A DNA stretch of 64,000 nucleotides. It comes from Protula sp. h YS-2021 (taxonomy: Eukaryota > Annelida > Polychaeta > Sabellida > Serpulidae). The DNA lies in contig OX457031.1 of the NCBI GenBank assembly GCA_949752745.1, positions 39,157,502 through 39,221,501 of the forward strand, written 5' to 3'. Shown piece by piece: positions 33,111 through 45,699 of the stretch. The notes under the pieces are model-generated. The model was not told the origin of the DNA and did no database searches. It saw only the letters and a list, made by a program, of their open reading frames with translations. Numbering within the stretch: position 1 is the first letter of the stretch; every line of letters begins with the position of its first letter. The translations under genes were made by a program, and so were the position numbers.

Positions 33111-36100
33111 CTTAATTGTATAGCACTACACAGTAACGGGTGAATGAGACATTTAACACACACGACAGATAATTTGTGGGCGCGTCAACAAACATTAATA
33201 AACACAAATAAGGCGAAAACCTGATCAGCTTGAGCCTAACCAGCGGAAAATCAGGCCATAACTGTTTCTGGAGTAGCCACGATTTGACTGGTTCTTCAAA
33301 CCGTCTCGGCTGTGTTTGGTTATAACAGCACCTTATGCAACATAGGACGTCTTTGATGTCGCACAGCGATGCAGTATCTGAAAGACAAAAAGGCCCTTCA
33401 ATTCGGCCTTGCGAATCTCACAAATGAGATCATTGTTACCATTTAAATTCCGATTTCTCGTAATGTTTTTGGACAAATTTTTTTCCATGCTTGAATACAA
33501 GCACACTGTGAGCTCCATTCATGGTTCTTTGACGCATCCGAGCTACCATCTTGATGTGATTCACTCACAGCTGCATTGGTAAATTAAAAAGTGTAATAAC
33601 GAAATCAAGACTTGACAGTACGAATATTGAAATGGCGGCAATGTTATAAAAATGTCGTAGTGCATGATCTGATAAACAGTTTAAAAATAGAGCACAGTGG
33701 TCATAGGCACAATGATGTACTGCAAGTAGGCAGCAGAGTTTTCACTTACCAGGCAAGTTAGGAAGCATTTCATACAGTTCTTTGCTTCCCCTCAGCTGTA
33801 TCAGGTTGACATGGTGGGGCATTTTTAAAGAAAGATGGTCGTATTTCTGGTTAGGGCTGAAAAAAGCAATATAGACAATTTTTGTGATAGGTCGCTTTTT
33901 AGTACCCTCCGACAACAAATCGTACTGCAGCAAAATCCTGTAAAAAAGTGTAGTGCTGTTACCAGGGACCGAGCTCGTTTTATTCCATTGCACAGGAGCT
34001 CAGCATATCGAGTAATAACAATAAGTTTTTGGGATCTAGCAATTCCAAGGTGAGAATCCGGTCTGGAGACTGAGAGGAAAGTGAAGGATTAACTTTCTCT
34101 TTAATTACTTCCGATAAAGAATTTCAAATTAACACCCATTCAGTCTGCCATCCATTACATGGAAAAGAATAAAATAAAACTTTTTACACATATTTAAGCT
34201 CAGCGCGTGTTCATCTACATAGCCAAAAGCATCAGAAACATAGAAACCGTTCGTCGGCGACGTGTACACCTCACAAACATGCCACTAGAACGACTGCAAG
34301 CGAATACGTCACAGCAATACGTCACAGGCATGCTATCTGTATAGCTCCATGAGGTATGCACACATGCTACTAAGAGATCAAGAACATCCAAGAACACACA
34401 CGTAGCAAGCACTCTCCCGGCACGATCCCACACGTGATCAACACACATAACGTGATCAGCACACGTGACAAGCACGATCCCACACGTGATCAACACACAA
34501 AACGTGATCAGCACACGCAGCAAACACTCTCCCAGCACGATCCCACACGTGATCAACACACATAACGTGATCAGCACACGTGACAAGCACGATCCCACAC
34601 GTGATCAACACACAAAACGTGATCAGCACACGTAGCAAGCACTTTCCCGGCACGATCCCACACGTGATCAACACACATAGCGTGATCAGCACACGCAGCA
34701 AACACTCTCCCAGCACGATCCCACACGTGATCAACACACAAAACGTGATGAGCACACGCAGCAAACACTCTCCCGGCACGATCCCACACGTGATCATCAC
34801 ACATAACGTGATCAGCACACGTGACAAGCACGATCCCACACGTGATCAACACACATAACGTGATCAGCACACGTAACAAGCACGATCCCACACGTGATCA
34901 ACACACAAAACGTGATCAGCACACGTAGCAAGCACTCTCCCGGCACGATCCCACACGTGATCAACACACATAGCGTGATCAGCACACGCAGCAAACACTC
35001 TCCCAGCACGATCCCACACGTGATCAACACACATAGCGTGATCAGCACACGCAGCAAGCACTCTCCCGGCACGATCCCACACGTGATCAACACACAAAAC
35101 GTGATGAGCACACGCAGCAAACACTCTCCCAGCACGATCCCACACGTGATCAACACACAAAACGTGATCAGCACACGCAGCAAGCACTCTCCCGGCACGA
35201 TCCCACACGTGATCAACACACATAACGTGATCAGCACACGTGACAAGCACGATCACACACGTGATCAACACACAAAACGTGATCAGCACACGCAGCAAAC
35301 ACTCTCCCAGCACGATCCCACACGTGATCAACACACAAAACGTGATCAGCACACGTGACAAGCACGATCCCACACGTGATCAACACACATAACGTGATCA
35401 GCACACGTGACAAGCACGATCCCACACGTGATCAACACACATAACGTGATCAGCACACGTAACAAGCACGATCCCACACGTGATCAGCACACGTAGCAAG
35501 CACTTTCCCGGCACGATCCCACACGTGATCAACACATAAAACGTGATGAGCACACGCAGCAAACACTCTCCCAGCACGATCCCACACGTGATCAACACAC
35601 AAAACGTGATGAGCACACGCAGCAAACACTCTCCCGGCACGATCCCACACGTGATCAACACACATAACGTGATCAGCACACGTGACAAGCACGATCCCAC
35701 ACGTGATCAACACACATAACGTGATCAGCACACGTAACAAGCACTCTCCCGGCACGATCCCACACGTGATCAACACACATAACGTGATCAGCACACGTGA
35801 CAAGCACGATCCCACACGTGATCAACACACAAAACGTGATCAGCACACGTAGCAAGCACTTTCCCGGCACGATCCCACACGTGATCAACACACAAAACGT
35901 GATGAGCACACGCAGCAAACACTCTCCCAGCACGATCCCACACGTGATCAACACACATAACGTGATCAGCACACGTGACAAGCACGATCCCACACGTGAT
36001 CAACACACATAACGTGATCAGCACACGTAACAAGCACTCTCCCGGCACGATCCCACACGTGATCAACACACATAACGTGATCAGCACACGTGACAAGCAC

Positions 36101-39100
36101 GATCCCACACGTGATCAACACACAAAACGTGATCAGCACACGTAGCAAGCACTTTCCCGGCACGATCCCACACGTGATCAACACACAAAACGTGATGAGC
36201 ACACGCAGCAAACACTCTCCCAGCACGATCCCACACGTGATCAACACACAAAACGTGATGAGCACACGCAGCAAACACTCTCCCAGCACGATCCCACACG
36301 TGATCAACACACATAACGTGATCAGCACACGCAGCAAGCACTCTCCCAGCGCGATCCCACACGTGATCAACACATGATCTCGTGTGATACACGTAATCAG
36401 CACACGCGACAAGCACTTGCCCAGCACGAATCCACACGATACACGTGATCAACACACGTGCCAAACACTCTCTTGGCATGATCCCATGTCACACACGTGA
36501 CAAGCACTCTCCCATACGATACACGTGATCAGCACACGTGACTCACCTGCACGATTCTATGAGGTAGACAGAATTGGGCGACATCTTGACATCGTGACAC
36601 TTCCACTGTTCCACATCCTTCACGCTTCTGTCTATTTCCATTTCGGACACGAGCACTTCAAGGCCTATATTTAACATTGCAACAACCTTGATCTCATGAG
36701 ACTGAAATTGCCGTATCTTTAATTGAGTCAATGAACAATAGTAGGTCATTCAAAACAGTCCAGTCTTATTACACAAGCAGTAGTTGTGATCACTAATCGA
36801 AGACTCACATTTTGTCATATCACCGATTTTGTTTGATCGAATTTTTACCAAATAATGTTTATTTTTATTATTATGAACTACGTTAATAATTTTTCGTAAA
36901 TCACTTTTGTGCTTACTGCTGAAAAAGTGTTACTAAAAAAATATCAGCACATTTTAGCCACAACAACCAGCTACACAGAAGTTTCCCCCCCCCCCCCCTC
37001 CTCCTCCAAAGTTTGACAGGCAGCAAATTATCCTTCTCGACACAGCGAATTAGCAGGTCTTCAGCATTTGTTATACCACATTTGTTATACCACATTTTTA
37101 TGACGTCACATGAAGAGACCTCTGAGAGAATAACCTTACCCTTTTGTGTGTCGATCTTCACTCGGAACATACTGCCATCTTGTACAGACACGACGCAATA
37201 TTCCTTCCCGCGACAGATGCCTAGCGGAGGGATACACACATGCCATGGGTAAGTTGCCCTCAGAACTAAGGCTTTTACTACTACAAACTCGTCAAACAAC
37301 ACAGACGTCTCGATAACGAACGCTTCGAATTGACGACTGAACGCGACACCCTGCCCCATCTTCCCCTCACAGTTGAAAAATTACCTTATAAAAGACAGTG
37401 TGAAGATTCTTCTATTCTATAACTACATTTTATTCGCAGCAAAGTAGTGACGATCTATACTTTATACTTTATCACGACACTTACAACCTTAAGAGAACAA
37501 TTGTTAACTTTTTGCAAGTCAAGCTTTTGAATGATTCACTAGTTCCAAGGACAATATGCTCAGCTATTGAAAGTTTTATCCCTACTCTACCTGAAATGTT
37601 GCTGGTGGGTGATAATGCCCTTTGGTATCGCTCTAAGACTTCACACACGTCACTCTCAACGTCCAAATGCATCACCAATAAATACGGTCCCTTGCCAAAC
37701 AACAGCACGTTATTCTACAACGCAAACTCTTATATGAGCAGCAAGTAGTATTAAACACACAGTTGTTATTTTCAACTCGATGCTTCACACAAAATTTACA
37801 GTGAGATCAGCAGAAGTGCTCTTTTTCAATATCATATCTTGATTTTGCATTTATCAATAATTCTTATGATGTTACGGTGCTTTTATGCCATAACTGCATA
37901 AAACGTATTTAACATCCTTTGAATCGTTCTTTTGTTTTGAGAAGATTCGACCAGCTTGGCATGAATAGCGCCGTCTGATCCCTTAACAGACTGGTAAAGA
38001 ACGATGACGTCACGCGTTAATACACGAATAGGTCACCTTGGCATCCCAGACAATAGTGCTGACAAGGATTCGGTCTTCATCCTGCCACAGGGTCGTGTTG
38101 GGCATCAGCTCAAAGTCGCCCCCTGACGGTTTTACTGTGAAACTTTTCAGCACGCCATTATTAAACCCAACGAACAACACACCTAAAACATAGTGTTTTT
38201 ATTTTTGCGTTTAAAACGGTCGCGGGCGCATGCTTTATGGCACATTCATTGTCTAAGTACAAGCGAACGAAATTTTCGTTAAAACAACTCTCTCGGCCCA
38301 TGACTGGAAAACTTTCCGCACCCCAAATTCTCAACAGTGAACACGCACGATATCCACCCCCGACATGTTGTCGCCATTTCGCCATGCCACTGAATATCGC
38401 GCTTTGTTCTCATTGGCCAAATGCTTACCCTCGACGGAGTTGCTGCTACGTGTATATATAAATCACCCTTATGTATACCATGTTTGTTTGTAATTCCCCA
38501 TCTTCCCTCTTAATCGCACTGATCGTGCACCTTAAGTGGATCCGCTTTGCGTCATTTGTATTTTTATGTATTGTTCAATCGCAGAGCAGCGGAAACCAAA
38601 GTTTACCCGAAATGTTCCTACTTTCATTCGAATTCAATTCAACGTATTTTGCCTGACTGTGCCAGCGACATGAATGAATTATTTGGACATCGTTGCTGGA
38701 TGGGAGCACTCACTTAAAACTCAAAGTTTTAACTTGAATAAACAAGGACTGGAAGACTCAATGAGCGATAATTTGGAACTCAGTAATACAAGCTACTCAG
38801 ATGTCTAAGCCCAGGGCTGCCACACCCGTTTACCTCCAGGGCAGTATACAGGAACCGTAAAGGTATATTTTTATCTCTTGTCATAAACTTTTGGCGAAAT
38901 ATAATTACATAGAAAACAGATTTTCCTGTGTTAACCGTGCCTTATAATATTGCACAAGACTGAGTGTGTGTAGCTTCCACGACAGATGACGCTGAAATTC
39001 CATAGTAGGGAGGGGGGCACAACCCCCAATCGTGATTAGGGACGGCCACAAGGGCTTGTAGAAACGTAAACTGAGCAACTCTAATTCTCGGTCAATCATG

Positions 39101-41990
39101 TTAACGACGATGGCTGGCGGCCATTTTGGACTGTCCTATTCAATCGACAACCAGTCCCGAGCGTGATTTTTAGATGGTTAACCTATGTTACCCTGTGTCT
39201 GAAATGCGATCACCATCCGTTCACATGTTTGTGAGTTCTCATGTTCTCAAGAAATTGTGGGGAAAATCCAAGATGGCTCCTGATAGCCATTTTGAAATTA
39301 CTAAGGTGTCATCCATAAAGTACGCACGCAAAAATTTGTCCATTTTGTCCCCCCCCCCCCCTGCACGCAGTGCGTACGCATTAATAATGCTAATTACTCA
39401 GTGACAAAATTGAAAATTTACACGCTAACATACATCAAAATGTGAATAAAAAAGCCAATGCACTAAAAACAGTATAATATTTAGTTTGTAAATCGACGTA
39501 TTGGGTTATTAAATTACATAAAAATACCCCCCTCCCCCCTGTATGCAGTGCATACACATCGACCGTAACCCCCCTCCATTCTGTGGGTACGTGCTTTATG
39601 GATGACCCCTAATCGTATAAACCGTATAAAAGCCGTATGGTTTTCGAGTTCCCACTCCCCCACACCCCCCCCCCCCCTATAAAAAACGCCGTATATACGG
39701 CCAGGGGCGTATAAAGTGGCAACCCTATCATCCGGGGCAAAAAGAGCGAAGAACAATCTGCTGCTTAGCAATCCGAGCGGGTATCGAACCTGGACCTATG
39801 ACCCCCACCGCACTCACACACACACACAGCAGTGATCTTGGCGTTTTGTGTTCACCCATTCCAAGCACGTGTATCGTTGTGGTACGATCTGTATTCTGCT
39901 TTCAACACACCCACTGTATGCTGTATAATAAAACTACTAGGTCCGCTTCAAAACAGTATTGTATATTATATAATTAACATTTGACACACGGAAAATTAAG
40001 AATGCAATATGTAAGGCGAATTTTATAGTTAATACTCACACTTCTGGTTTAAATTGGCCACTTCCATATAAGAAGGCACCGTGTTTCCTGCATCAACGAA
40101 CTCCAATAGATCCACACAGCTGAAAACAATACATACCATCCGAAACGAATAATGGATCATGTCCCACAAAACTGGACCTTCAAGACATTTAACAACGTGC
40201 ACTGCAATTTATGATGTCATCAAATTAAACCTGCGTGCCCATGAAATAAGTGATCTATTGTGAAACGGCGAAGTGCGGTTCTTTTATTGTATTTTTTTTT
40301 AAATTTTATTATTTTTTTCAGACTTGTGTTTCTGCATAACACAATCTGTATTACACATGAAGAAATGTTTACCCTTCAGTCACCGGTAAAGCGACCTTCC
40401 ACAACACCAGGTGTCCACTTTTCACAGCCACAATCAACAAACAACACTTGTGAGAGTTGTCGCTATCCCAGGTCCGAGTCCATATTAAACCTGCGTGACA
40501 TAAACATTAACCGTAAATAGAAAATGATGATGTGGCTTTATTCCAAAGTACATTAAAATCCTTAAAAAACCCTTAAAACGCGTACATCAGACATTCAAGA
40601 AACCCAAATATATGAATTCATACATTTCATACACACAACAGCTAAACACCCCCCTTCCTCCCACCCACCCACACTCATAAACTGACAGTGAACATTGCCG
40701 GCGCTCGGTATTGAGCGGTTGATTCCAGGAACCCACGTGACTGTACGTACTGACAGCGGAGAGGGCATAGGATCGCTGCTGTAGCTTCGTGTACAGCTCC
40801 AGCTTCTCCATGCAGTCCTGCAGTCTTGTGTTTACTATGGCGTAGTCTTCTGCTTTCAGCGCCTCCTCGAATAAGCTGGCTAGATCTATCACCTAGCAAC
40901 ACGGCTCCTTACCTATCTATTTTGTTAGATTATAGTTTATTTAATACTGTAATGGTTTCAGTTTTTTCCTCCTTAAAAATGAATACTGGCAATAGTTAAG
41001 TTTTTATTTATAAGTAACATTTATGAATACCACTGCCGTAAGATATACAACAATGATCATTCGAATTTAGCATTTACCTGTTTGAATTTCTTTTTTCGTT
41101 GTTGCAGGGAGTAAATCGCTAGTCTGTGGTCAAGTGTTATGGTTGCCAGCACAGGTCTGTTTCAACAGAGTGACACCAACATGATATCTTCAACAGCGCT
41201 TTTATTTTCTAAGATGACCTATCGATTGGTCGTAACAGCCATCATCGTCAGCATCCCCATAAATTTTATACATTTGTGCGTTTCAATTTTAAAATTATCA
41301 TTTTAATTCAGCTCTTAGAAAGAGGAGGAAAAATCCAAATTAATCAAAACTAATGAATATGCCACTTAGCTTTCACAGTATAATTTATATCTGAGGTAAC
41401 GAGTCTCACCTATCAACAAGATCCGCCCCAACAGGTGACCACTGGGCACACCTGTACGCCTTAAAGGATACCGAATGGTGCGCCAAGGGACTCATTGTAC
41501 TGTCTATCATCAACGTTACCAATTCTGCATTCTCGCCTTTATCTGTTCCAAAAGAAGCTCATCCAATGTGTGTGTGTGTGGGGGGGGGGGGGGGGGGGTG
41601 GGGGCATAGGAGGGTATGCGTGTGTGTTTTCGGTGCACTTGACAGGTTAGTAACAGCAGTGAGTCATCTCAAAAATAGTTTCTTCTGGTTCATTTCACAA
41701 AGTTATGTAATTGAAGTTACTCTCGGCATACTTAAACTACTTTACTGTGACAAAATTACCCAAAAAAAAATTTGCAATAAATTATTGGCGCTCTTTCTCT
41801 CACACACTCTCTCTATCTTTTCAGTCTTTGTGTCGAAACATGAGAATGTTCACGTACCTGAAGGAAGGGATTCATGGACGGATATTCGATCTACTCCAAC
41901 ATCAAGGTCCTTCTTCTCGTCATGGCAGGCTAACGAATCCAGCTGGAAAGTCAGCTCATCGTATTTCATCGATAGGCTGTCGCTTAATGT
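31460..41990 (-). CDS. GTF3C4: General transcription factor 3C polypeptide 4 (TFIIIC 90-kDa subunit)
   Basis: Exons in order: 41858-41990, 41410-41542, 41078-41156, about 40673-40892 (3' edge uncertain), 40373-40463, 40040-40119, 38037-38182, 37591-37714, 37140-37220, 36547-36664, 33750-33937, 33241-33377, 32999-33110, 32880-32911, 32488-32602, 32106-32246, 31849-31902, 31460-31635 (stop TAG). Phases match throughout. About 720 residues are recovered. Vertebrate GTF3C4 is a little over 800, so the N-terminal roughly 100 residues lie upstream and are not found. Family landmarks are CAQWSPVGAD, LATITLDHRLAIYS, the propeller strands below and the C-terminal zinc-binding domain. TFIIIC recruits TFIIIB to tRNA and 5S genes for RNA polymerase III in the nucleus; the human protein is reported to have histone acetyltransferase activity. 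Confidence 0.9.
33241..33937 (-). CDS. GTF3C4: GTF3C4 exons after the satellite intron
   Basis: Exon 33750-33937 contains SPNQKYDHLSLKMPHHVNLI, then RGSKELYEMLPNLPG, matching the family block after the propeller. A second in-phase acceptor at 33,856 (TTTTTTCAG) would remove 27 residues (ILLQYDLLSEG onward). Alternative use is possible and the shorter form aligns better with vertebrate proteins. Exon 33241-33377 encodes DTASLCDIKDVLCCIRCC to SWLLQKQLWPDFPL. Confidence 0.82.
34404..36541. repeat. Satellite of 52- and 63-bp units inside GTF3C4
   Basis: About 33 units of two alternating lengths fill the intron between exons 36547-36664 and 33750-33937. The shared core is GCACGATCCCACACGTGATC, then AACACACATAACGTGATCAG, CACACGTGACAA. 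The 63-bp form adds CACTCTCCC. Each unit holds E-box CACGTG and TGATCA palindromes. Units lack stops on both strands, giving long repetitive open frames that I do not call as genes. Copies decay at 36,360-36,541. Confidence 0.97.
36547..38182 (-). CDS. GTF3C4: GTF3C4 middle propeller part (four exons)
   Basis: Segments: VLFVGFNNGVLKSFTVKPSG to LWQDEDRILVSTIVWDAK (38037-38182); NNVLLFGKGPYLLVMHLDVE to RALSPTSNIS (37591-37714); GICRGKEYCVVSVQDGSMF to DTQKG (37140-37220); GLEVLVSEMEIDRSVKD to HDVKMSPNSVYLIESC (36547-36664). The third exon uses acceptor CCCTCCGCTAG, which fixes the phase; a longer open frame upstream is probably intronic. The last donor (GTGAGT) is followed within five bases by the CACGTG satellite. 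Confidence 0.87.
39305..39609. mobile_element. PIF/Harbinger-like MITE in a GTF3C4 intron
   Basis: Inverted ends GGTGTCATCCATAAAGTACG and, as the complement of the right end, GGGGTCATCCATAAAGCACG are flanked by TAA on both sides. A 3-bp TWA target duplication is typical of PIF/Harbinger. The interior has C-runs and no coding capacity. Confidence 0.7.
40040..41990 (-). CDS. GTF3C4: GTF3C4 N-terminal beta-propeller part (six exons)
   Basis: Segments in order: TLSDSLSMKYDELTFQLDSL to DRISVHESLP; DKGENAELVTLMIDS to YRCAQWSPVGADLVD; PVLATITLDHRLAIYSLQQ; VIDLASLFEEALKAEDYAI to KLQQRSYALSA; TTLTSVVLLIVAVKSGHLVL plus WKVALPVTEG; CVDLLEFVDAG to VANLNQK. They align in order with the vertebrate protein (WSPIG, LTMDNRL, VDLTEIY and VLLAVLFENGNIAVW blocks). 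The fourth exon's donor is ambiguous between 40,673, 40,694 and 40,742; all give phase 1. The exon at 40,373-40,463 needs the acceptor GGGATAG, which lacks a strong pyrimidine tract. Confidence 0.87.
41578..41600. repeat. Poly-G run
   Basis: A nearly pure G tract (about 20 G) just upstream, in gene sense, of GTF3C4 exon 41410-41542. Confidence 0.9.
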
Positions 41991-42335
41991 CTGTAAAAGA
42001 GAATGTCTCGCGACAATGTGACCAGCTGACAGTGACAATTGCCATGGTTCCCCCAAGCTACAATAATTGAAGCAGCTTCGCCATTTCTCTGATAATCAGG
42101 CTCGCAGTGAATGACTTACTGAGCGGGAATCACGATGTGAAACGACAAACACATATATATTACACTCCTTGTATTCGTACTCTATTCGTAGACGGATGGA
42201 CGTAATTCTGAACAATTTTTTCAACATTGTTTTTTAAAACTTTCGATTTAAAGTTCACAAGCATTCATAAAACAATATTGAATCCAGTGCTATTTTGCAT
42301 CTCATATTTATTGATTTTGAAAAATGAAACGAGAA

Positions 42336-43290
42336 CGTGTGTGGACATTGTGCCCAGCCGTAAAAGCAAAGCATATGGAAGAAGAAACCGATTAATTTTC
42401 TCCAGATTTAGATCTGGTACAAGGTCTCATGGATGGGTATAGATCTTTTGGGACGAACAGCATATTTTGTGTTTCTCTTGAAGTTATCCGTTTTTGGCCA
42501 GTTTTTTCCTTACTCTGGTGAAAATCTACGACCAGGACAGGGAGGAAGGGAAGGAAAGAAAGAAGAAAAGAAAGAAAAATGAAATTAATGTAGTTTGGTC
42601 CTTTGTATGCTTCTGTGAGAGGCAGAAGTTAAGCCTGCGAAGGGAGAGAATGCAAAAGTACGCCTAGAGTGGGACTTGAACTCACAACCTCTTACTTAGC
42701 AGACGACACTGCAAACCACTTCTTCTTTGAGAGGCACAACTATAAATGTTGCCTGTAAAAACCGATAAAGGGAGACAATGGAAAAAATCGCTTTCAGCAG
42801 GGCCTAAACTCTCAATCTCTTTATTAACATCCAACGCCTTACCGCTTGAGCTATTCCGTCTCCACACGCAACGACTGGTGAAGAAGCATCAAGTACGAGG
42901 AAATTGTGCAATTTTACGACCACATTCTGTAATTTTACCGTCTGTGGCCAATAATTCGGCCAATTTTTGTCAAATCGCCAAAGAAAATAAAAGCTTGAGG
43001 CTGGAACTTGAGGGGAACACTTCTGTCAAATTTCAACATAATCGGACCGGATCTGTAAGAGTAGCTTTTCTGCGTTTTATCAAATCTGGCACATATCTTT
43101 ACCAATTTTGGCCAAATCCCTCCCCCCTCCCCCCCCCCCCCCCCGAAAAAAAATAAGTTGTGTGGAGGATTTCCCAGGAAACAATCAGGCCACAAACGTA
43201 GGAAGAGGGGCATTTTGAAAAATTGCTACACACATAATGGACAACGGAACATACAAGTGATGAGAATAGCCCACCGACGATAGCCGGCTG
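42336..43290 (+). repeat. tRNA-derived SINE composite, copy 2
   Basis: Same layout as 5,088-5,950. On the minus strand GAGGTTGTGAGTTCAAGTCC is a clear B-box with flanks, and AATAGCTCAAGCGGTAAGGC is an A-box-like block of the second module, followed 40 nt later by GAGAGTTTAGGCCC. A C-run lies at 43,125-43,144. Two tRNA-like modules in one unit suggest a dimeric or composite SINE. Confidence 0.65.
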
Positions 43291-43424
43291 GGCTGAGAAA
43301 AGGGTTATAAACGGTTTTTGCGTTTCGACCGTATTAAGTTGGAATAAAAGTATAAAGAAATCCCAGAAATATCAACAAAATTCCATTTTATTGAAATATA
43401 TTCACAAGTGGGCTATAAATGTGC

Positions 43425-44100
43425 AGCATACCCTTTTTGCAAAACAGACACAATTTTAATGGACTGCATATCTTTAAAATTAACTTCCACACTCAGTTGT
43501 CAAATGTTTGTTTACGTTCTGGGTTTTAAATGTCACGTGACCAGAGTCAAGTGACTGAGGGTTTTCTGTACAATATACACTCATATAATTGATAGACGGA
43601 GAATTAGGCATAAATTTATTCTGCTGTATAGTTACAAAATTTATTTTTTCGTGCCATAAACAATGCTCCCTGTAGGTAAACAAATATCAGTTATTGTCGA
43701 TTAAGCCGGTATCTCAGTAGTTATTCACTTCGTGGAACTATAAAACGGCCAGAATATTACGTAAAAGTTTTTGAAACCTCGTGTGGTGGCTTTTTAAATT
43801 TGAAAGTGCGCATGTGAAAAAAAAATTTTTTTTTTTTGTGTTTTTCCCTTATTATTTTTTATAATCACACTTACCTTATGCTTCGAATAAAATGCGCACG
43901 AGTTTTGTACTTCGACTGCAAGGGAACCGGGTAAAAAAATGAAAGAAATAATAAAAGAAATATCGCAAAAAAACAGCTCATTCTAAGAACAGAAAAAAGT
44001 TGAAAGTTGAAAATTATTTTAAAAATTTTTTAAGAAACTTTTTAAAATACCACTCGGGTTGCGAAATCTCTCGATCATTTCTTAATTTCTGCCCGGTTAG
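43425..44100. repeat. Dispersed repeat shared with 53,190-53,550
   Basis: GCATACCCTTTTTGCAAAAC, AACTTCCACACTCAGTTGTC and TGTCACGTGACCAGAGTCAA at 43,425-43,560 recur, diverged, at 53,195-53,345. Both copies lie just upstream of ATAAGCC-type MITE sequence (43,870 and 53,763). Confidence 0.6.
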
Positions 44101-44769
44101 TTTAAAACCAAAACGTAGAATTTTTGCGCATTTCTCCCAACGTCAGGCTAGTTTATCCCAAAAATAATTGCATTCGAATTGCAAAGTATTCAAAACACGA
44201 AGGCAGTCTCTGAGCTTTTTTTGAAAGGCATTGCCCAAAAAACGGGAATAGATCTTGGGACCGTATTTTTCGAGGGTGAAGTCCAAAAACCAAGCCTGCT
44301 TGGCTTGTATTCTAAAAACTCTTATACTAATTCCAAATATTTATAAATTGGAGCGGACAACAATCCTATGTCTCTCACAATACTTATTTTCTTTCAGACT
44401 GCAGATTTTCTTAAGATATCTTAGCATAGGGCTATCGGAATTTTGTTGTGAAGGTAAGTTCCTAGAGCACGAGAGACTTAAAAATGTGCAAAAGAATGGG
44501 GAAGAGATCAAATGATGATTTTAACTTAGTTTTACTCGCTGCATGTTTCATTTTTAATATCTTTCAACTTCCGGTTGGAAATCGTTGAATTTTAGCGTCT
44601 GGAGAAGGAGAAGCAGGGCGTAGTAAAAAAGTTAATTGGTCAACCCTTATTTAAGTCCTTAGTTTTAGTCCAAGGGTCCACCTCTGTGAAATACTTGTTG
44701 GTTTGGCTCAACCAGGTGTATGGCGGAACCAGAATATCAGAACCTTGTCAGAAAGTCAGTGGTAAATTA

Positions 44770-45686
44770 ATAAGCCAAATCACACTTTGGGCGTTCTGAA
44801 TAAAATGCGCAAAAATCCTGTCTTTCGAATACAAACTAACCGGGTAAAAATTGAAAGAAATGACAGAGAAATTTTGCCTAAATGTCAAATTTCTCTCACA
44901 TCAAATAGCAAGCTGTTTTGACAACCCGTATGCTATATTAAAAACTCATTAATTTTTTTTACAAATACCAGTAACCTAGGTCTTTCGCCAGTGTTCATGC
45001 AAGTTCGCCATCCCGGAAAACAACATTTATCCCGAAAATGTCATATTTGTCTGGTCAATTATCACCCCTTTAAGTGATAGGACTACATAAACCAGTTCGT
45101 GTTCGGTATTTTGATATGTTTTTCTTTTAATATTAGTTGTTTATGTAGTTATCTGATAAAATAATTAGCAAAATCCTTCGATTTCGGGATGACAAAATAA
45201 TATGGCGGATAAAAGTAGTTCAAAAATATTTTGCCCGGAAGTATTTCATTTCTCTATCACTCAACACAAACACTACGGTTTGCTTTATAATTCTGTGAAA
45301 ATATGTCTAAAATTGTACACTTTCGACATTCGAAAGGGGAACTCCACCACACCGAAAACAAAAAAGTAATCGTTGAAAAACAACCCAAAGGTGGCGGACG
45401 GTCATTGGTTACTGGTAGATCTAAGTTTCAATTTCTTTAAGTTCCGAGTATGAGCTTTCTTTGCTATACTTCTATATATTTTGTGATTTCTTACCCGGTT
45501 CCCTCGCAGTCGAAATTCACAAGTAAGTATTTGTGACACACACGCAGGCCCCAAACGCCCCCCAAATTCATGGGGGTATAAAGCGACGGACGGACACCCC
45601 AAACCTATAGGCCCCAATCCGAAGGGTTGGGGCCTAAAAATTCCTGCGCATTTTGTTCGAAACACCCAAAGTGTGATTTGGCTTAT
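44770..45686. mobile_element. ATAAGCC-type MITE, copy 1, with a nested MITE
   Basis: The left end ATAAGCCAAATCACACTTTG and the inverted right end (CAAAGTGTGATTTGGCTTAT) bound the element. Subterminal GAATAAAATGCGCA is shared with the other copies. It is interrupted by the MITE at 44,968-45,415. Confidence 0.75.
44968..45415. mobile_element. CCAGTAACC-type TA MITE, copy 1
   Basis: Ends CCAGTAACCTAGGTC and, complemented, CCAGTAACCAATGACC, then a shared TCGCCA or CGCCA block. Flanking TA on both sides suggests a TA target duplication. Non-coding. Confidence 0.75.
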
Positions 45687-45699
45687 AGTGGTCCGTAGT

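Noticed and set aside
34456..36479. Long open frames on both strands with repeats such as VLITFCVLITCGIV or STRSKHSPSTIPHVINTQ
   Set aside because: They are translations of the stop-free 52/63-bp satellite inside a GTF3C4 intron. 52-bp units shift frame, and no splice or start context supports them.
34404..36541. CRISPR-like array
   Set aside because: Units have no unique spacers and the DNA is an animal intron; it is a satellite.
36913..37365. Longer GTF3C4 exon starting at the upstream GGGAAGATG acceptor
   Set aside because: It gives phase 0 where phase 1 is needed and adds about 48 residues without counterpart in the family. The internal acceptor CCCTCCGCTAG restores phase and alignment.
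39775..39815. tRNA gene on the minus strand
   Set aside because: GGTTCGATACCCG is a good B-box-like sequence, but no cloverleaf or A-box at the right distance was found. It is perhaps a SINE scrap.
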